A stretch of DNA of 64,000 nt. It comes from Liolophura sinensis. Lineage: Eukaryota > Mollusca > Polyplacophora > Chitonida > Chitonidae. The notes under the pieces are model-generated. The model was not told the DNA's origin. It did no database searches and worked only from the letters and a program-made list of their open reading frames with translations. Made by a program: the position numbers and the translations under genes. Below are positions 48,501 through 61,324 of the stretch, in pieces. Positions within the stretch are counted from its first letter, which is position 1. The number at the start of each line of letters is the position of its first letter. The stretch spans positions 11,953,385-12,017,384 of the forward strand of contig NC_088295.1 in NCBI RefSeq assembly GCF_032854445.1, in the 5' to 3' direction.

Positions 48501-51500
48501 TTCAAGGAATACTTCTGTTAAATTTACCTTACTAATGGTATGATCTCACACAAACACAAGACAGATCAGCATGTTACATGTATCACTGCTTAACGCCCAA
48601 CTTCAACATATCATTACCTTCTACTGCATTTTATATAGTTCTCAATTTTCAACTATGAAATTAACATTTGCAGAAGCCATGGTTTGTCATTCCAGTGAAA
48701 GTACCTGGGAAATCTGCCACAAACACAACATCAGTCGCTTCTGTCTCATTCCTGAAGGTTTTTGAAATATTCTTGAGCTCTTCCCTCCATGAAGACAGGT
48801 CCACTAGCAGAGGCAGAATCCAGGGGGTGTCAGAGAAAACGCTCCAGTCTGCCTCCAGGATGTTCACTCGTGGGTCAAACATCCTGTCATCACATACAAT
48901 CAAATGACCGCCATGTCAGGAATATTAGACAGGGGATGCCAGAAAGTGGCTTAAAAACATGATTCATTCTTGCCTTTACAAGATGGTCTGAACATATGTT
49001 ACAGGTACCAGTAAACATACAACCTTGTTGGTGAAGAGCTAATTGTTTACCTGTGCTGCTTAGTTGTCAATAGATAACTATAAAATAATAATGAAAGCAT
49101 ATTCATCTATACAGGACATAAAAAGGAACGATGAGACAGTATTACCTTTGCTGGAATCTCTTGTTCATGGATCGCCACACATCAAAGTACAGTTCCACAT
49201 TCGAGATGTTGTAAGCCTTGAGCCTTTGCTCAATGCAGGTTGCGTACTGTTTAACCATATCAGCATGAGAACTCCAGCGTGCCTTCCCACGGGTCCAGAC
49301 CTGACAGACACAGTGCAGGTACAAGGTCAGAACAAAGTCCAATGTAAACAAATATTTTAATGTAAGGCAATTTGTAGATACATGCAGATTATCAATCAAG
49401 CTGAAGAGCTTTCTGTTCCCCTGGCCATTATTTTTTCTTCCCTCTGCCATCACTTCTTTTTCTTTCTCTTAGGAAAATACAGACAATGACTCTCTTGATG
49501 AGCAACGCTTACAAAATGCAAACTCTTACTCGTAAATCTTACCAGAACTTAACTCAGCCATTATTTATTTCCAGTCCACCTTTTCTAAAGTTTGTTAAAG
49601 AACTTACCAAAGGTTTGAGGTATCCCACTTCTCCAGTGTCCTTCTTCACATATGTGATCTTGACATGCTGTAGTGACCAGCTGTGAACCATCATATCCCA
49701 GGAGTAACCATAGAGCCCATTCGTCCAGTTGTTATAACCCTGTCAACAATGAGTTTCCCCATTTATTCTTTACTGGATCAAAATTCAATATATTTCTATG
49801 TTCAACTCAAAGTATGAATGAATGCATAGATAATTAATAATTTAATGCTTAGTATGTCACATCAGCAAAGTCAGAGCCCCATTATAAAAAGGTAAAGAAT
49901 TTAAAGTAAAGAATACAGTGGTTAACACATCATATCATTTTACCTACCCTAAATGACCATGCATTTCGTCAATGAATACCTTGCCCATTTTTCCCGATTC
50001 TGAATGTTCTACTGACTTTAGAAAGGTGTTTTGAGGAAAATTCTACTGGAAAATTGTAAGTTTCGGCACCAAAAATAATATTTTCATGACATTTAATTGC
50101 CTCTAGAAATGCCATTTTGTGGGGGAGATTTTAGGTCATTCAGGGTACATAAGAGTCTTGTTTCACTACTTGGTCTTTGCACTGAAGTGTGTACCTTTGT
50201 GACGAAGTGTGAATAAGGCATGAAGAGCTGGACAGCCAGGTATAACACAGTTCCTATGGCTGCAGCCTTGTGGTAAGGGCCTGGTTTGTCCCTCAGTTGT
50301 GTTGAGGCTCTCACTGCTCTTGAAGACTAAATACAAGTAGAAACTAACATCAGTTTTAACAGCTTGTGAAGAATAAACATGTTCAAAGGCAAAACTAGAC
50401 TACATGTATACACATATTTGATAAAACATGAACTGAAGTATAAAGGCATACTTCACTTATAAGACGGCGGTCAGCGTTATTGTGGGAGGAAACCAGGCAG
50501 AGCCTGGGGAAACCCACGACCATCTGCTGGTAGCCATCTTGAGCTGGACTTGAACTCACAGTGAATGCATTGGTAACAGGCTCTTGGGTCATTGCTACAG
50601 TGTAATCCCTTCAGACACTGAAGGGATTTTCTTTTTCTTTTTGTTATGTAGTACAACCAAGGTATCGCAGTTCAATGGAAGTAAAAGTGAATACATTCAG
50701 ACAACCTAAAGTGATGCCATGTTATGTTTTAACTAGTCAGGCGCAAATTATTTCTACAGCCAGAGGATGGTGCTATTTCTGCTGACGTCACCCATACCCT
50801 TGCCTTTCAACTATACGACTGTGGGGTATAAATCATGTTTCCGGTTACTCTAACATGCGCATCCCATGTCCTCGGAAGAATTCCTGATTAAAAGTCCATT
50901 TATAGAGTCAGCCATCACATCTGGTTAAGCATGTGTACTACATGACAACTCAGTTACCCAGTGAATGATGATCTTGAAAACTGGAATACATAATACATAC
51001 ATTTCACTCATTTGCAGCACAAAGTAGTCTTTATTATATGTACCGGTATATGTATCTATGTATGCTTGGGATTTCACATCGTGCTAAGCCATCTTTCAGC
51101 CATATGACGGCGAAAGAGTCACTATGTGTGTGCACATATATTGTGTCTTCTTGTGACAGGGCAAGCCCATGCCACCAAAGTGCTGCCGCCACTGCACTAT
51201 TATGATGAAGACACCAAACATGACACCCTACCCAGTTACATTATACTGACAAAGGGCCAATCAATCATGTTTCCTTGCTCTAACCTCTTAGTTCTTTGGG
51301 CAAAGAGTGGCAGCAGCATGTACAATGGTATGACCTCTCCTGACTTTGATCTTAATCATATGACATAAACTAGTAATCATTTAATGGATGGAATATTGAC
51401 GTGGCTTAGCCAGAGTCATGTTAATGTCTACTTAGCATACCTCCTCAGGTTTCACTTGTTCTTTGCTGTACACACAATGGCGGCTGGGTTGTGGTGGGTC

Positions 51501-54500
51501 ATCCAAGGGCAGCACACACGACAGCTTTGATGGGAACTTCCTAAACAAAGCTCGTGGCCAATCCACATAACAGAACAGAGGCATGGTGGCCAGCATAGTC
51601 CATGGAAACATTCCTGCAAAAAAATCATTACAACAAAAAAAAAGAAATGACAACAGAAACTAGGGAATAGGTCGTAGCTGAAAAGATTACTACTGAAGAC
51701 TTGTCTTCCTTCAACATGGTGTGAACATTATACATGGTGAAGTTCATCAATACACTGCAAAAGACTGTTGGCGAACCCAATACGCCAAGGTTTCCTGGAC
51801 TCCAAAAAACAGACTGCCATCACAAAAGTGAAAATTCTTACACTGAACAACAATTAAATAAAAATAAATAAACTGATAACAGTGTCTACACAAAATGGAC
51901 ATTAACTTACCGATGCTGAAGATCTGGGAGTTCATGAGATGAAATGAGCCCCCAAAGAAGAAGGCATAGGGTCGAGTGACATCAAAGAAGAGGAGATAAC
52001 CTATGGTGAGGTCAAGGAACAGGCCACCCAGGTGGACTATGTACAGGTCTATCTGGTCAGTTGACAGGAACAATCTGACAATCAAACATATTCGGTTTCA
52101 CCTACTAGATGTGGAGACTTGATACACTTTATTTGTTTCTCCAGGCCTCTGTCGAAGACGTGTATACAATGTATGTAGTCAAAATCAGTAAATTTAGATT
52201 TCCCTTTATCATTAAATGTCACCAAACACAAGTGTTCAGACATCGTAATACGCAGACTATTATCATCCAAATCTATGCGTTGAAATTTCAGTATTTTCAG
52301 CAAATTTTAAAAAATCCTAAATTTTCACATCCAAGAAAATTAGCTAGTCCATTTACATTTCCCAATCTAATATACCATAAAACAACTTAAGAAGCAGCAG
52401 TGTGGTTCATAATCAATAATTCAGTGAAAGATGTAGCAATGAAAACTTCATATTGACTATCCTAGAATCATCAAAACAATTTCAAGGCATTCCTACTTGA
52501 ATGGAAAGAAAACCCAGTGGAGAGAGAGCTTCTGCATAGAATATCCAGTCATCCAATCTTGATCCAGCTTCTTTAGGCCAGCCAAGAAATACACAAAGAA
52601 AAACTGAAACAAAAATCATATCTTGCAGTCAAAGGTTAATACTGACAAATAAGTGAAACATCACCTGTAGTCACCACCAAGCAGTTTGCATACTGTATGT
52701 GTTTTAGGACGTCAATGAGTTCACAGCAATAAAGCATGCTTGAGTTACAAGCCCATTTTACTTTCCATATGAAGGCAGTAGTAATGTATTAGTACATGTG
52801 CACTGTGACCTCCATGTTATGATTTGGATACTTTTGGAAGATCAACAGCTGTAAGGGTTAACTCAGAGATTACCATAATTTTTCACCTTTTTCTTACATG
52901 AAAGAGCCATTTATGCACCTTTCAATGTAATCTAGGAGACTATCCTACACTGCTTGGAATGGCCAAAAAGTGTTTTTTTTATCAGTCTTTACGCACTGAT
53001 GCCCCCAGAATATGCTTGAAAAAACACATTGCAAACACACAAAAATGTGGAAGAATTACAAAACCTGTGATCTAAGAAGAGCGTAAGGATTAGCAGAAAG
53101 GTTACCTGTGTCCTCAGGAGGGTGTAACTCCACAGTGGCACATGACTGTTTCTTTTCTCTGGCCAAATCAGCCCGTCTATTGACCTACAACATGAAAACA
53201 ACATATATTGAATTCTGATTGTATTTCTATCATCAAGACGTGTTTTATACTCAAGAGCATTTCCTTTGAAAGAAGGCAGTCAGGTTTATGGGAGGAAAAA
53301 GCAGGGTAAGATTTGCTGGAAAGGACTCTCTTTTGCCAGTACCGATTTATTTATTTATTTTATTTCATTGGTACCTTGTTATTGAAGGTTTGATCTCTGC
53401 ATTGAGGGTGACACCTTATACACCTTGGCCAGATGAATCCATTACATATCAGTATGTGTACAGTGGAATCATATTTTGTTGTGACTTTTTGACACAATTT
53501 ATACCAAACGACACCCTCAGCCACATGCTGTATGTTAAGATGTCATTACAGACCCAAACACTTTATTGCACTGGATTCTGTATGATTTCACACAAATATG
53601 ATGCCAAGGTTTGTCTGAGGGAACCACTGCAATGCAAAAAGGAAACCTTACTCTTTTGTCGAACGACAAACAAGACTGGTCCACCTCCCACAACCTCCTC
53701 TACTCTGAAAACATTACAACGGTGTTCCTTACAACTATGATGACTATTTCAGCAAAAAGAATCATGTCTCTGAGCTTACCAGTATCTGTTAGCATCAGAG
53801 ACCAGTAGAAGGAGTCCCACCAGACCAAACAGATAGGAGTGGTTATTCCAGGTTGTTTTGTCCAAGAAGAAAAGGTACCAGTAAGGGATAACAAACAGAG
53901 CACAACTAAGGCGATAGAGAAACCCAGTCATGATCCCAAACGCACCTGGAAAATAATAACAACAAACCATTTTCACAACTGACATTTTGGTCACAAACAC
54001 TACAGTAAAATTCATGTGTTATCAGTTCAAGAATCCTACACTCAATAAAGTTTTCTCCATCACATCAAATTATAATTTTAGCCACTTATATAATTCTAAA
54101 TGAACATATATGCTTTAGCAATATGTATACTTATACATGTATGCATGAAAATGAAGTTCATGTACATTAATGTCCAACTGATGTATTTTATTAAAATAAT
54201 CTTTAATGAACTAAAACAAGGGAATTACCAAAAGCCATGACTGTGTAGAGGATAATCATCCACTGTACTGGTAAGGGATGGAGAAAGTTAAACAGGGGGA
54301 AATAACATTCATTCCTGTCTCCAAATATAAGGTCAGCACCAGACAAGCCACGTTCCTGGATGGTGTCAAACAACATCAGCAGGCCTGAAAAACAGGATTA
54401 AGTTAGAGAAATGTGAACTTAGGAGACTGACAACTACAGGAAGAATGTCAGACCAACAGTAATCAGTTGTTAGAACATAAATCAAGCTACAAATCTATTC

Positions 54501-55488
54501 ATATACATGTATCCATCTCAACTGAGTTTTAACAGCGTACTCAAGAAAATTTTACTGATCCCCAGTGATCAGGTTTATGGATGGGGGAAACCCAGAGGAA
54601 ATCCCAATACCCCATCTGACACCTGGCAAACATCATTACTCACAGCCACATCTAAACAGTGAGCTGTGTGAAAACCCTGTATTTATGACTTTATTAGCTG
54701 GTGAAACTCTGTCCAAGAGAAGTGCAAAGTATCATTACTGTAAACAAAACATATCACTCATAAAAGATCCCATCCAAGAAATAAAGGCTCAAACATAATT
54801 TTGAAAATTTATCCATAAGCACAAGAAGCAAACATATATATAAACAAAAGTACTAAAACTCTACATAGATCTACATGAACAATGAAATCCTATACAGTAC
54901 ACTAATACAAAAGCTGAGATGATCACATCATCATTCGGCTATGATTCACATTTTTGTGTTATAAAGCCAGTTATCACTGCATCTTGTTGGACAAATCTAC
55001 AACTGCAGAGTGAAGCTGTTATCACCGTGAACCAACAGTTTCAGGTCACATTTGACCCAAGTGTCACTGAGATAACCATCAACCTTCAGGCTTCATGTCC
55101 ACGTACTACATGTACACAAGAGAATAGCTTTCTCATGTTTGTATAACAAATACCTTTGTATAACAAATACATTAACAAATCATACACAGCATTTTCTTCC
55201 CTACAAAACTGTAATGCCAGTACATATAAAAATAATGTTACCTAGGAATAACAGTGCAAAGCAAAAAATATATCAAAATGCCTCACCATACATAAATCTC
55301 ATCACCCCCAGACAAGCTGGATCCATGGGGCGGTTAAGGAGAGCAAAGAACCGCAATACACTGGACAGGTCCTTCAGATCAAATCCAAACAGGGATTCAA
55401 ACTTGCTCTGGTGGCTTTTACAGCTGTCAGTGGATAACTCGGACAAATCGCTGCCTGAGGAAGACTTCTTCTGCCTCTGATGCGCCAT
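45509..55488 (-). CDS. GGCX: GGCX, vitamin K-dependent gamma-glutamyl carboxylase (788 aa)
   Basis: Minus-strand exons: 55488-55287, 54384-54229, 53945-53780, 53184-53106, 52603-52497, 52074-51911, 51613-51441, 50326-50195, 49739-49608, 49300-49146, 48883-48705, 48417-48290, 46719-46569, 46309-46135, 45776-45509 (TGA at 45509-45511). The total is 2367 nt, in phase; human GGCX is 758 aa. This ER-membrane enzyme converts Glu to Gla in secreted proteins using reduced vitamin K, CO2 and O2. Seen: [19 protein letters not shown] at the N-terminal end; hydrophobic membrane segments such as [30 protein letters not shown] with Lys213 aligning to catalytic Lys218 of human; Cys94 and Cys459 aligning to the human Cys99-Cys450 disulphide; and a lumenal domain with [10 protein letters not shown]. 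The last ~60 residues are an acidic Ser/Asp/Gln-rich tail unlike human. In molluscs GGCX modifies conotoxins and probably other secreted proteins. The start ATG lies two bases inside the exon after a GTTTTTACAG acceptor. Confidence 0.96.
47033..48270. repeat. Minisatellite, 36-bp unit with 180-bp higher-order repeat, GGCX intron 12
   Basis: Plus-strand unit is CAGTCTCTCACATGTTGCCA followed by GTGTGTTCCAATGTGT, itself built from two ~18-bp halves. Copies are near identical on the right (47.6-48.27 kb) and decay leftward to ~18-bp motifs (TTTTGTCAGTGTGTC) at 47.03-47.3 kb. Five-unit blocks start at 47760, 47940 and 48120, exactly 180 bp apart. The third block lacks one unit. The right edge is only about 20 bp from the exon 12 splice donor (exon end 48290). 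Confidence 0.96.
50430..50605 (-). mobile_element. SINE copy, minus orientation, GGCX intron 7
   Basis: Reverse-complement body with CACTTATAAGACGGCGGTCA, GTTATTGTGGGAGGAAACC and GGGGAAACCCACGACCATCT, then the tRNA-proximal part (GAGCTGGACTTGAACTCACA, GGGTCATTGCTACAG). The tail is lost or diverged. Confidence 0.83.
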
Positions 55489-55490
55489 CT

Positions 55491-55622
55491 CTGTAAAAAC
55501 AGTGTCAGAATCTTTACCAGTTCACATGATAATGTGCTCAGTCACATATGTATAGAATGCGAAGTGCAGAAATTAAATACATCAGAGTTATAAATCAAAA
55601 AAATGCGTTGGATACACTCACC
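55491..55622 (-). promoter_or_regulatory. GGCX 5'UTR intron boundaries (non-coding first exon upstream)
   Basis: A perfect minus-strand donor, CCAG|GTGAGT, lies with the exon end at 55622. The acceptor of the start-codon exon is at 55491, giving a 131-nt intron in the 5'UTR. The non-coding exon therefore lies at 55622 and rightward, in the GC-richer DNA to about 56.2 kb. No TATA box identified. Confidence 0.55.
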
Positions 55623-57313
55623 TGGAAATATGCCACAGAATTCTGTCTAGCACAAGTATTTCTTAGATTAGGCTTCTTCTGTCTGACAAATTACATTTAT
55701 ATGTCAGAACAAATCCACACAATGTCCAGCTCCTGAGACAGTTGCTATGACAACAATCAATTGTAGCTTGAGGAGAATGCCTGTGAAGCCCTGTCTGGTT
55801 TCCTACAGGAGTGGGCAGGTGGACAGCTTGGCAGGATATTACACTGGTGCTAAAGACAGGCACAGCGGAGGTGGGTGGTGGAAATGTGACTGCCTGTTCT
55901 GACACCCTGAGGTGCTAAAACATAGGTTACTACACAGTCACAGATGAGTGATAAGTGAGTTACAGATTGTCGCCTCTAGGCTGCTTCATTACCACGTGCA
56001 CCTTGATAATACACCAGCGACACGCCTGACAACTGCTAGCTGACCTGTCTGGAAGACACTTAGGTCATGGGAACCCTGTCATCTGTCTCTCTTCAAACGC
56101 ACAAGACAGAAAGACCTATCTGCACTGCTACTGACCCTCGAGGCTACACAATATCAGCTGAACCTGAAAACATCAAAGAAATGACAAAATAAAACACCGT
56201 GAATTATGGAGTGTCCATGAACTATGCACAAAAGCTGAAAAATATACCCTAAAAACAAGTGAAGATTATGTCTACTGTTTTAGAGAAAAGGTGACACTCT
56301 GAAGAGACAGAGATATAGTAAACAAAAAGTTGAACAATATTTCCATCCAGGAAAGGGCAATGCTTTTCTCAGTATGGTAGTTAATAGGTTCACAAATGAT
56401 TACTTCACTTTCATGGACACGTAACTTGACCACTGAATTCTATTAATATGTATGCACACCAATTAATACCAAAAATATAATAATATAGGCATTCTACAGA
56501 ACATTAATCTCTAAAAGCAGTGCTCACTCAATCACATCTATATAATTTCGATCACTCAAAGACCTTTAACTGCATGTATGCAGTATGTTTGGCGACCGAA
56601 AAGCTACTTTCTAAGGTCCTACATGAATTTTGTTGGGCCTGTATAAGATATTATTCAACTAAAATGCAAAGTAAATTGTAATTTGAGTACACATTACTGA
56701 CGTGGCAATTTTATGCATGAGGGTTGCTTACATCATGCTCAAGGAATTTGTGATGCGAGCACGTATAATGGTGTGACACAACAGATCAACACTGTAGCAA
56801 TGATGCTGACGAACGGCTGTGGTCGAGCCCCGTCATCACATGTAAGGCTGCAAGTGCCAGAAGCTTCAATTATTTCGTAAATCCCTGGTAGTTGTAATGA
56901 GCCACAATTAAGAGCTTGTTCACTTATGTAACACATTCAATTGAATTATTACCCAGTCTCGTTGTCAAATTGGTAACCAGCTGTTGCACCGCATACTCAC
57001 GAATCCATGTTGCTGTCCGGGATAAGCCATGCATGCGCGATTATATCTCGGCCTTGACATTTGTCTCAGCAGCCGTGTCAAGGTCATGGATCTCGGAACT
57101 TGGCTCAGTCGAATCCGACCACGTTATACCCATGACTATATATATACGTCATGCGCTAATTATAAAATGCCTGGTAAATAATATAAAAGGAAACATACTC
57201 ATGTCATGAACAAGTTTTGATATATGTTGGCATATAGTGTTCCAGCAGGCATATTCTAGGCTGTTAATTCGCCAAAATTTTGTAGATTAGCAAATCGTCA
57301 CGTTTTATTTGCA
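55623..57313. other. Divergent intergenic/promoter region between GGCX and the unknown gene
   Basis: About 1.7 kb shared by two head-to-head genes. The GGCX side (to about 56.2 kb) is GC-richer and probably 5'UTR. A CpG-richer patch lies at about 56.75-57.12 kb. No repeats or other genes recognised. Confidence 0.45.
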
Positions 57314-60300
57314 ATGGAAAATGTTGGGCCGAAAGCAAGCATTCTGCATGTTCCCCAGGCCAAGATTTCATTGGAACAATCTGGCAGAAGATTCATGAAA
57401 AAGGAAAACCTCTGTGTATCAAATGAAGGCCATGTTAAACACATATACAGAAGGCAAATTCGAACATTTCTAAGGCTTCGTGGAAATACAACGGGCGTCA
57501 ATATTTTCAAAGTATGTAGGTCTAATTCGCCACCTAGCAAGTAACTTATGTCTGGGAATTTTCGCAGAAAGAATTAGACTACGAAGTAGGTATATACAAC
57601 ATGCTTGACAGAAAATCAATATACTATTCTACACTTACACAACTTGTTCAGTTATAACAGAATGACCTCACGTCGGTAAATTATCATCCCCAAAATATAT
57701 GTTTAATTGTTCAGGTTATTTCCTACACAGTCGGGCCTGCATGCATCTTGCTGCCAAGCTTCGTAATCTACATAATGCTGGATATCGCACTAACTTGATT
57801 AAATGAAAATATTTACATGTTATCTCTTAAATTACGCATGCTATTTTCTAAAAAATAACAAGAACAAACAGAAGGAATGCAAAAAATTTAACAGTTAAAG
57901 CATGGTGGAGGTACACAATAGACTGTGATTAACACAATATCAGCTAATACATGATACAAAGAAAATATGACTTATTTAGCGGCACTTTACAAGCGTGCCA
58001 TGCTTCTTTTTCAACATATCCCACCAATAAACTTTAGAAAAACAATTACGAAAGATGATTGGTTAATCTATAAGGCAACTTGCAACCACGTGCACCAATC
58101 AAACGCCTTTTTTGACATTGCTGCAGCGGTATCTTGTTTTCCAACTTTGAAAAGGTAAACTTGGGGTAAACTTTAAAATATGAAATACAGCCACAAAGAC
58201 ATATACACTGGATGGTAATTTATATCTTTCTGGATGAATATAAATTCAAAGTCGTACGTATGGTAAGCTTCATTAGACCTGGGTGGGGAAGACGAATGCA
58301 AGCAGCATTTGTCAGCATGACTGTCAGTGACAGAGAAATCTAACCGTCTCTTACTGAGTATTTTACTGCCATTTGAGTTGATAGGCTATATTGTTTGTCT
58401 TTTCAAATTTCAGACGATTTATTCTGTTGCCGTTATTGGGGAATGTCTTCTAAGAAGAGTAGGAGTTCATCCATTACCAACTTAACGATATCTTTATCTG
58501 GCTACAATAATCGGTATCCTGCATCTCCAAGTTATCTGGCTGGTAATAACTTTACACTGGTGACTGGTCATAATTCACAAACTTTCGCTATTATATATAT
58601 TGTATATGCCCAGAGGAAAACGATTCCCTTTAGTTTAATACAGGTTTAATAAGTTAACCTGATCTTAAACTGACGTTGTACATCGGCCTATTTCACCAGA
58701 AGTTTGGCCCATAAAAATTCACTTTGAGAAGCACTTAACGACCTTAAAATATACTCTTTAATTCGATTTATTTATTTATTTGAATGGTGTTTTACACTGT
58801 ACTCAAGAATATTTCACTTATACAACGGCGACCAGCATTATGGTGGGTGGAAACTCACGACCAGCCGCAGGTTGCTGGAATACCTTCCCACATACAACTG
58901 GAGAGGAAGCCAGCATGGGCTGGACTTGAACTCATAGCGACCGTATAGGTGAGAGACTGCTGGGTCATCACGCTGCGCTAACCAAGTGAGCCCCCCTTTT
59001 CAATTTGATGCTAACAGCTAAGTATGTCTGATAAGAAATTAATCAAAAATCATTAAGGGCCATATAAGGTTGAATTAATCGGAATCAGAGAAAATGAAAA
59101 AAAAACTAAAAGTTAAATTAGAAAAATTACATAAAATTATATTGCTTTCTCCATATAATTTACATGTAACTTATGTTTTTTGACCTTTTTGGATATATAA
59201 TCTTTGTTATTTTTTTTCATCAACAGGGTTGAAAATGAAAATGAATGATATAAACACAGAGTTGGATGATTGGCCCACACACTGTGCCTTTTTTGACAAA
59301 GATACAAATTTTGACATGGGGCCATATTTAAGACATGAAAATGGCAACAGAGAAATTCAAAAGCTGGAAGATGGCATTAATTTACTAGCTACAAAATACA
59401 CTCCTTTGTATCATAAATTTTTAAATATGATAAAGGATCCACCCAGGAACTCCTCAGAACAAAACGTGTCTGATGTGGTAATAAATATGGACAAGCTACC
59501 AAGTACATTTGATGAAGGTAAGTAAGGAACTTAACTGGTCATGTATGTGTTACTTTTATAGATTTAATTATTGGCTACCCCAGTTTAATTTTAAGTCACT
59601 CTTAACAGTCATGACAATAAAATACCATTTTCCAGTCATAATAAAAAACAAAACTGTAGATATTTTAGATAATTTAAAACCTTATTTTCAGCTCAGTGCA
59701 GGAAAAATAGACAAAAAATAAGCGGCTAACATCTTTGGTGTATTACAAATATATAGAACATATTTTCTGACTAGTTCAATTTGCTGTGCCTAAGAAATAA
59801 CTGCTGTGGTCATCTATGATGTTGTATGGAGATGCTATAAACCCTTTTTTCTTGAGTCATGACCATGTAAAGTCATTAAACTGGTAAAGCTGGGTTTTTT
59901 TCCCAGTCTCGCATGAATTCACACTTTCAATATAACAGTACCATGGCTAAACAATTGCAAAAGTGAGAGTTTTGTTTGCAGAAGTTGCAGTGATACCTGT
60001 CACAAGTCTGGATATCCCAGGACATGGTGGTGCTCTAAGGTGACCTTTATATTACTTGTGGTGATATACATGTATGATCAGATTGTCCATAAGGCCCACC
60101 TTACAATCCTAATCTTTCTACTGATGCTTGCTTCATTTCTGGGCTTTCTTTTCTGACTCTAATGAATCCAACTCTAGTGACCTTTACAAAAAAATGTTCC
60201 TATATATTTCTGGACATGAGTAGAAAAAAGCAAACTTAAGAGTAGGTTTCATTGGTTATACATCAGCAATAGGTGAAGTCAGCTGTTATTGAATGACATA

Positions 60301-61319
60301 AGAATAGTGACATAAAATGAAATATTAAACCAGAGAACTGTTTCCTTTCTGTGTAAAAGAGATATACTGGCCAATTTGAATATAATTTCTGAATCTAATG
60401 CAGATTATCTCAGTCCTCAATTTCTTCAAGTCATTGGAACTTGAGTATTGGAGCTCTTTAGATTATAAGTTGCATGGTTCAAGTTCATTTGAAATTTTGC
60501 CCCCCCCAAAAAAAAAGATCAGTGTTGAACCTCTTGCTGTCAAAGTTCTGGATATAAATGAGTACCCAAGCTACATTTCACTGTGTGAACTCTGTAGGAA
60601 AAAACAGTAGCCTGAGTGTCATAAACAAATTTTTTGGATTACAATGCAGTTTTAGACGTGATTTACATGCTCTTACAAGCAATATTATTGGTACTCTCAG
60701 ACAACATATGTGAAATGTGAGTAAACTTTTGTTTAATTTTTCATTTGACAGACACAAGCATAACTGGCGCAAAGTCCAAAGCCCTCTTAAGGTCAGTATT
60801 CAGATTTTTTGGACTTTCAGTCCAATCAAGTGTCTATTGACACACACATGTAGGCTACCCAGTATTTCTTTCATAAATGTTTTGGCTACCTATAAAAAGA
60901 TGTTTGTTGACATTCCCCCCATTCAGAACAACTAAAACTCTTTACTTTTCCTTTTCCATTACAACTGCTATTAATCTCTGCGAAAAAAAACAATAAATTC
61001 TCAACTCACTATGTCTTCCTGAAGAGTGTGGCACACAAAATAATAATCACATGTTCATAGCTAACTGGAGCTTGATAATATCCATTCTTTTTCTTAGGAG
61101 GAGATTGTACAGGTGTCAGGAGACTGGGCACACACTGTGAAGAATTCTCCATGTGTGGGGCATGATGACGTCCGTATAGAGATCTTACCCAGTCCTGACA
61201 TGATGCCAGATGAACCACACGTATCCCAAAACTCTCTCCTCACTTCAGTTAGGAAACAACTCAGCATACTATTTTCTAAGAATGGCAAAAGGCGTTTCGA
61301 GCGGGAAATATATGTATAA
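57314..61319 (+). CDS. Unrecognised hydrophilic protein, 7 exons (319 aa)
   Basis: Model: join(57314-57511, 57568-57589, 58414-58542, 59227-59517, 59982-60039, 60752-60791, 61098-61319). It totals 960 nt with phases closed, GT-AG throughout and TAA at 61317-61319. I do not recognise the protein. It has no signal peptide, no obvious membrane segment and no known catalytic motif. It is basic at the N-terminus (HVKHIYRRQIRTFLRLRG), has a Ser-rich stretch (SSKKSRSSSITNLTISLSG), a charged middle with DDWPTHCAFFDKDTNFD and LEDGINLLATKYTPLYHKFL (probably helical), and a basic end (SKNGKRRFEREIYV). Exon 2 is a 22-nt micro-exon (KELDYEV) behind a 56-nt intron. It is the only solution I found that joins the strong donor at 57512 to the phase of exon 3. 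Exons 3-7 are firmer than exons 1-2. If exon 1 is wrong, translation could start at the Met in exon 3. It is divergent from GGCX. Confidence 0.6.
58760..58997 (-). mobile_element. Near full-length SINE in intron 3 of the unknown gene
   Basis: Reverse-complement copy: ATTTATTTATTTGAATGGTG, GACCAGCATTATGGTGGGTG, then TGGACTTGAACTCATAGCGA and the head GCGCTAACCAAGTGAGCCCC. A small block next to GGGTTTCCCC is deleted. Confidence 0.9.
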
Positions 61320-61324
61320 ATAAA
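61319..61324 (+). promoter_or_regulatory. Candidate poly(A) signal overlapping the stop codon
   Basis: The last base of the TAA stop (61319) is also the first base of an AATAAA hexamer. Use of it would give an almost absent 3'UTR. A second AATAAA lies at 63584-63589 and would give a ~2.3 kb 3'UTR. Confidence 0.35.

Noticed and set aside
53288-53740. 150-aa plus-strand open frame
   Set aside because: Lies antisense within GGCX intron 3. No domain, poor start context, no splice logic.
57967-58158. Open frame ending at a donor (AAAAG|GTAAAC), possible exon of the unknown gene
   Set aside because: It would end in phase 2, while exon 58414 needs phase 1, and the upstream acceptor leads into a stop in that frame. 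It may still be an alternative exon.
60402-60449. Candidate extra exon between 60039 and 60752
   Set aside because: Including it shifts the following exons into a frame that ends early. Skipping it joins 60039 to 60752 in the phase that keeps the 74-codon last exon open.
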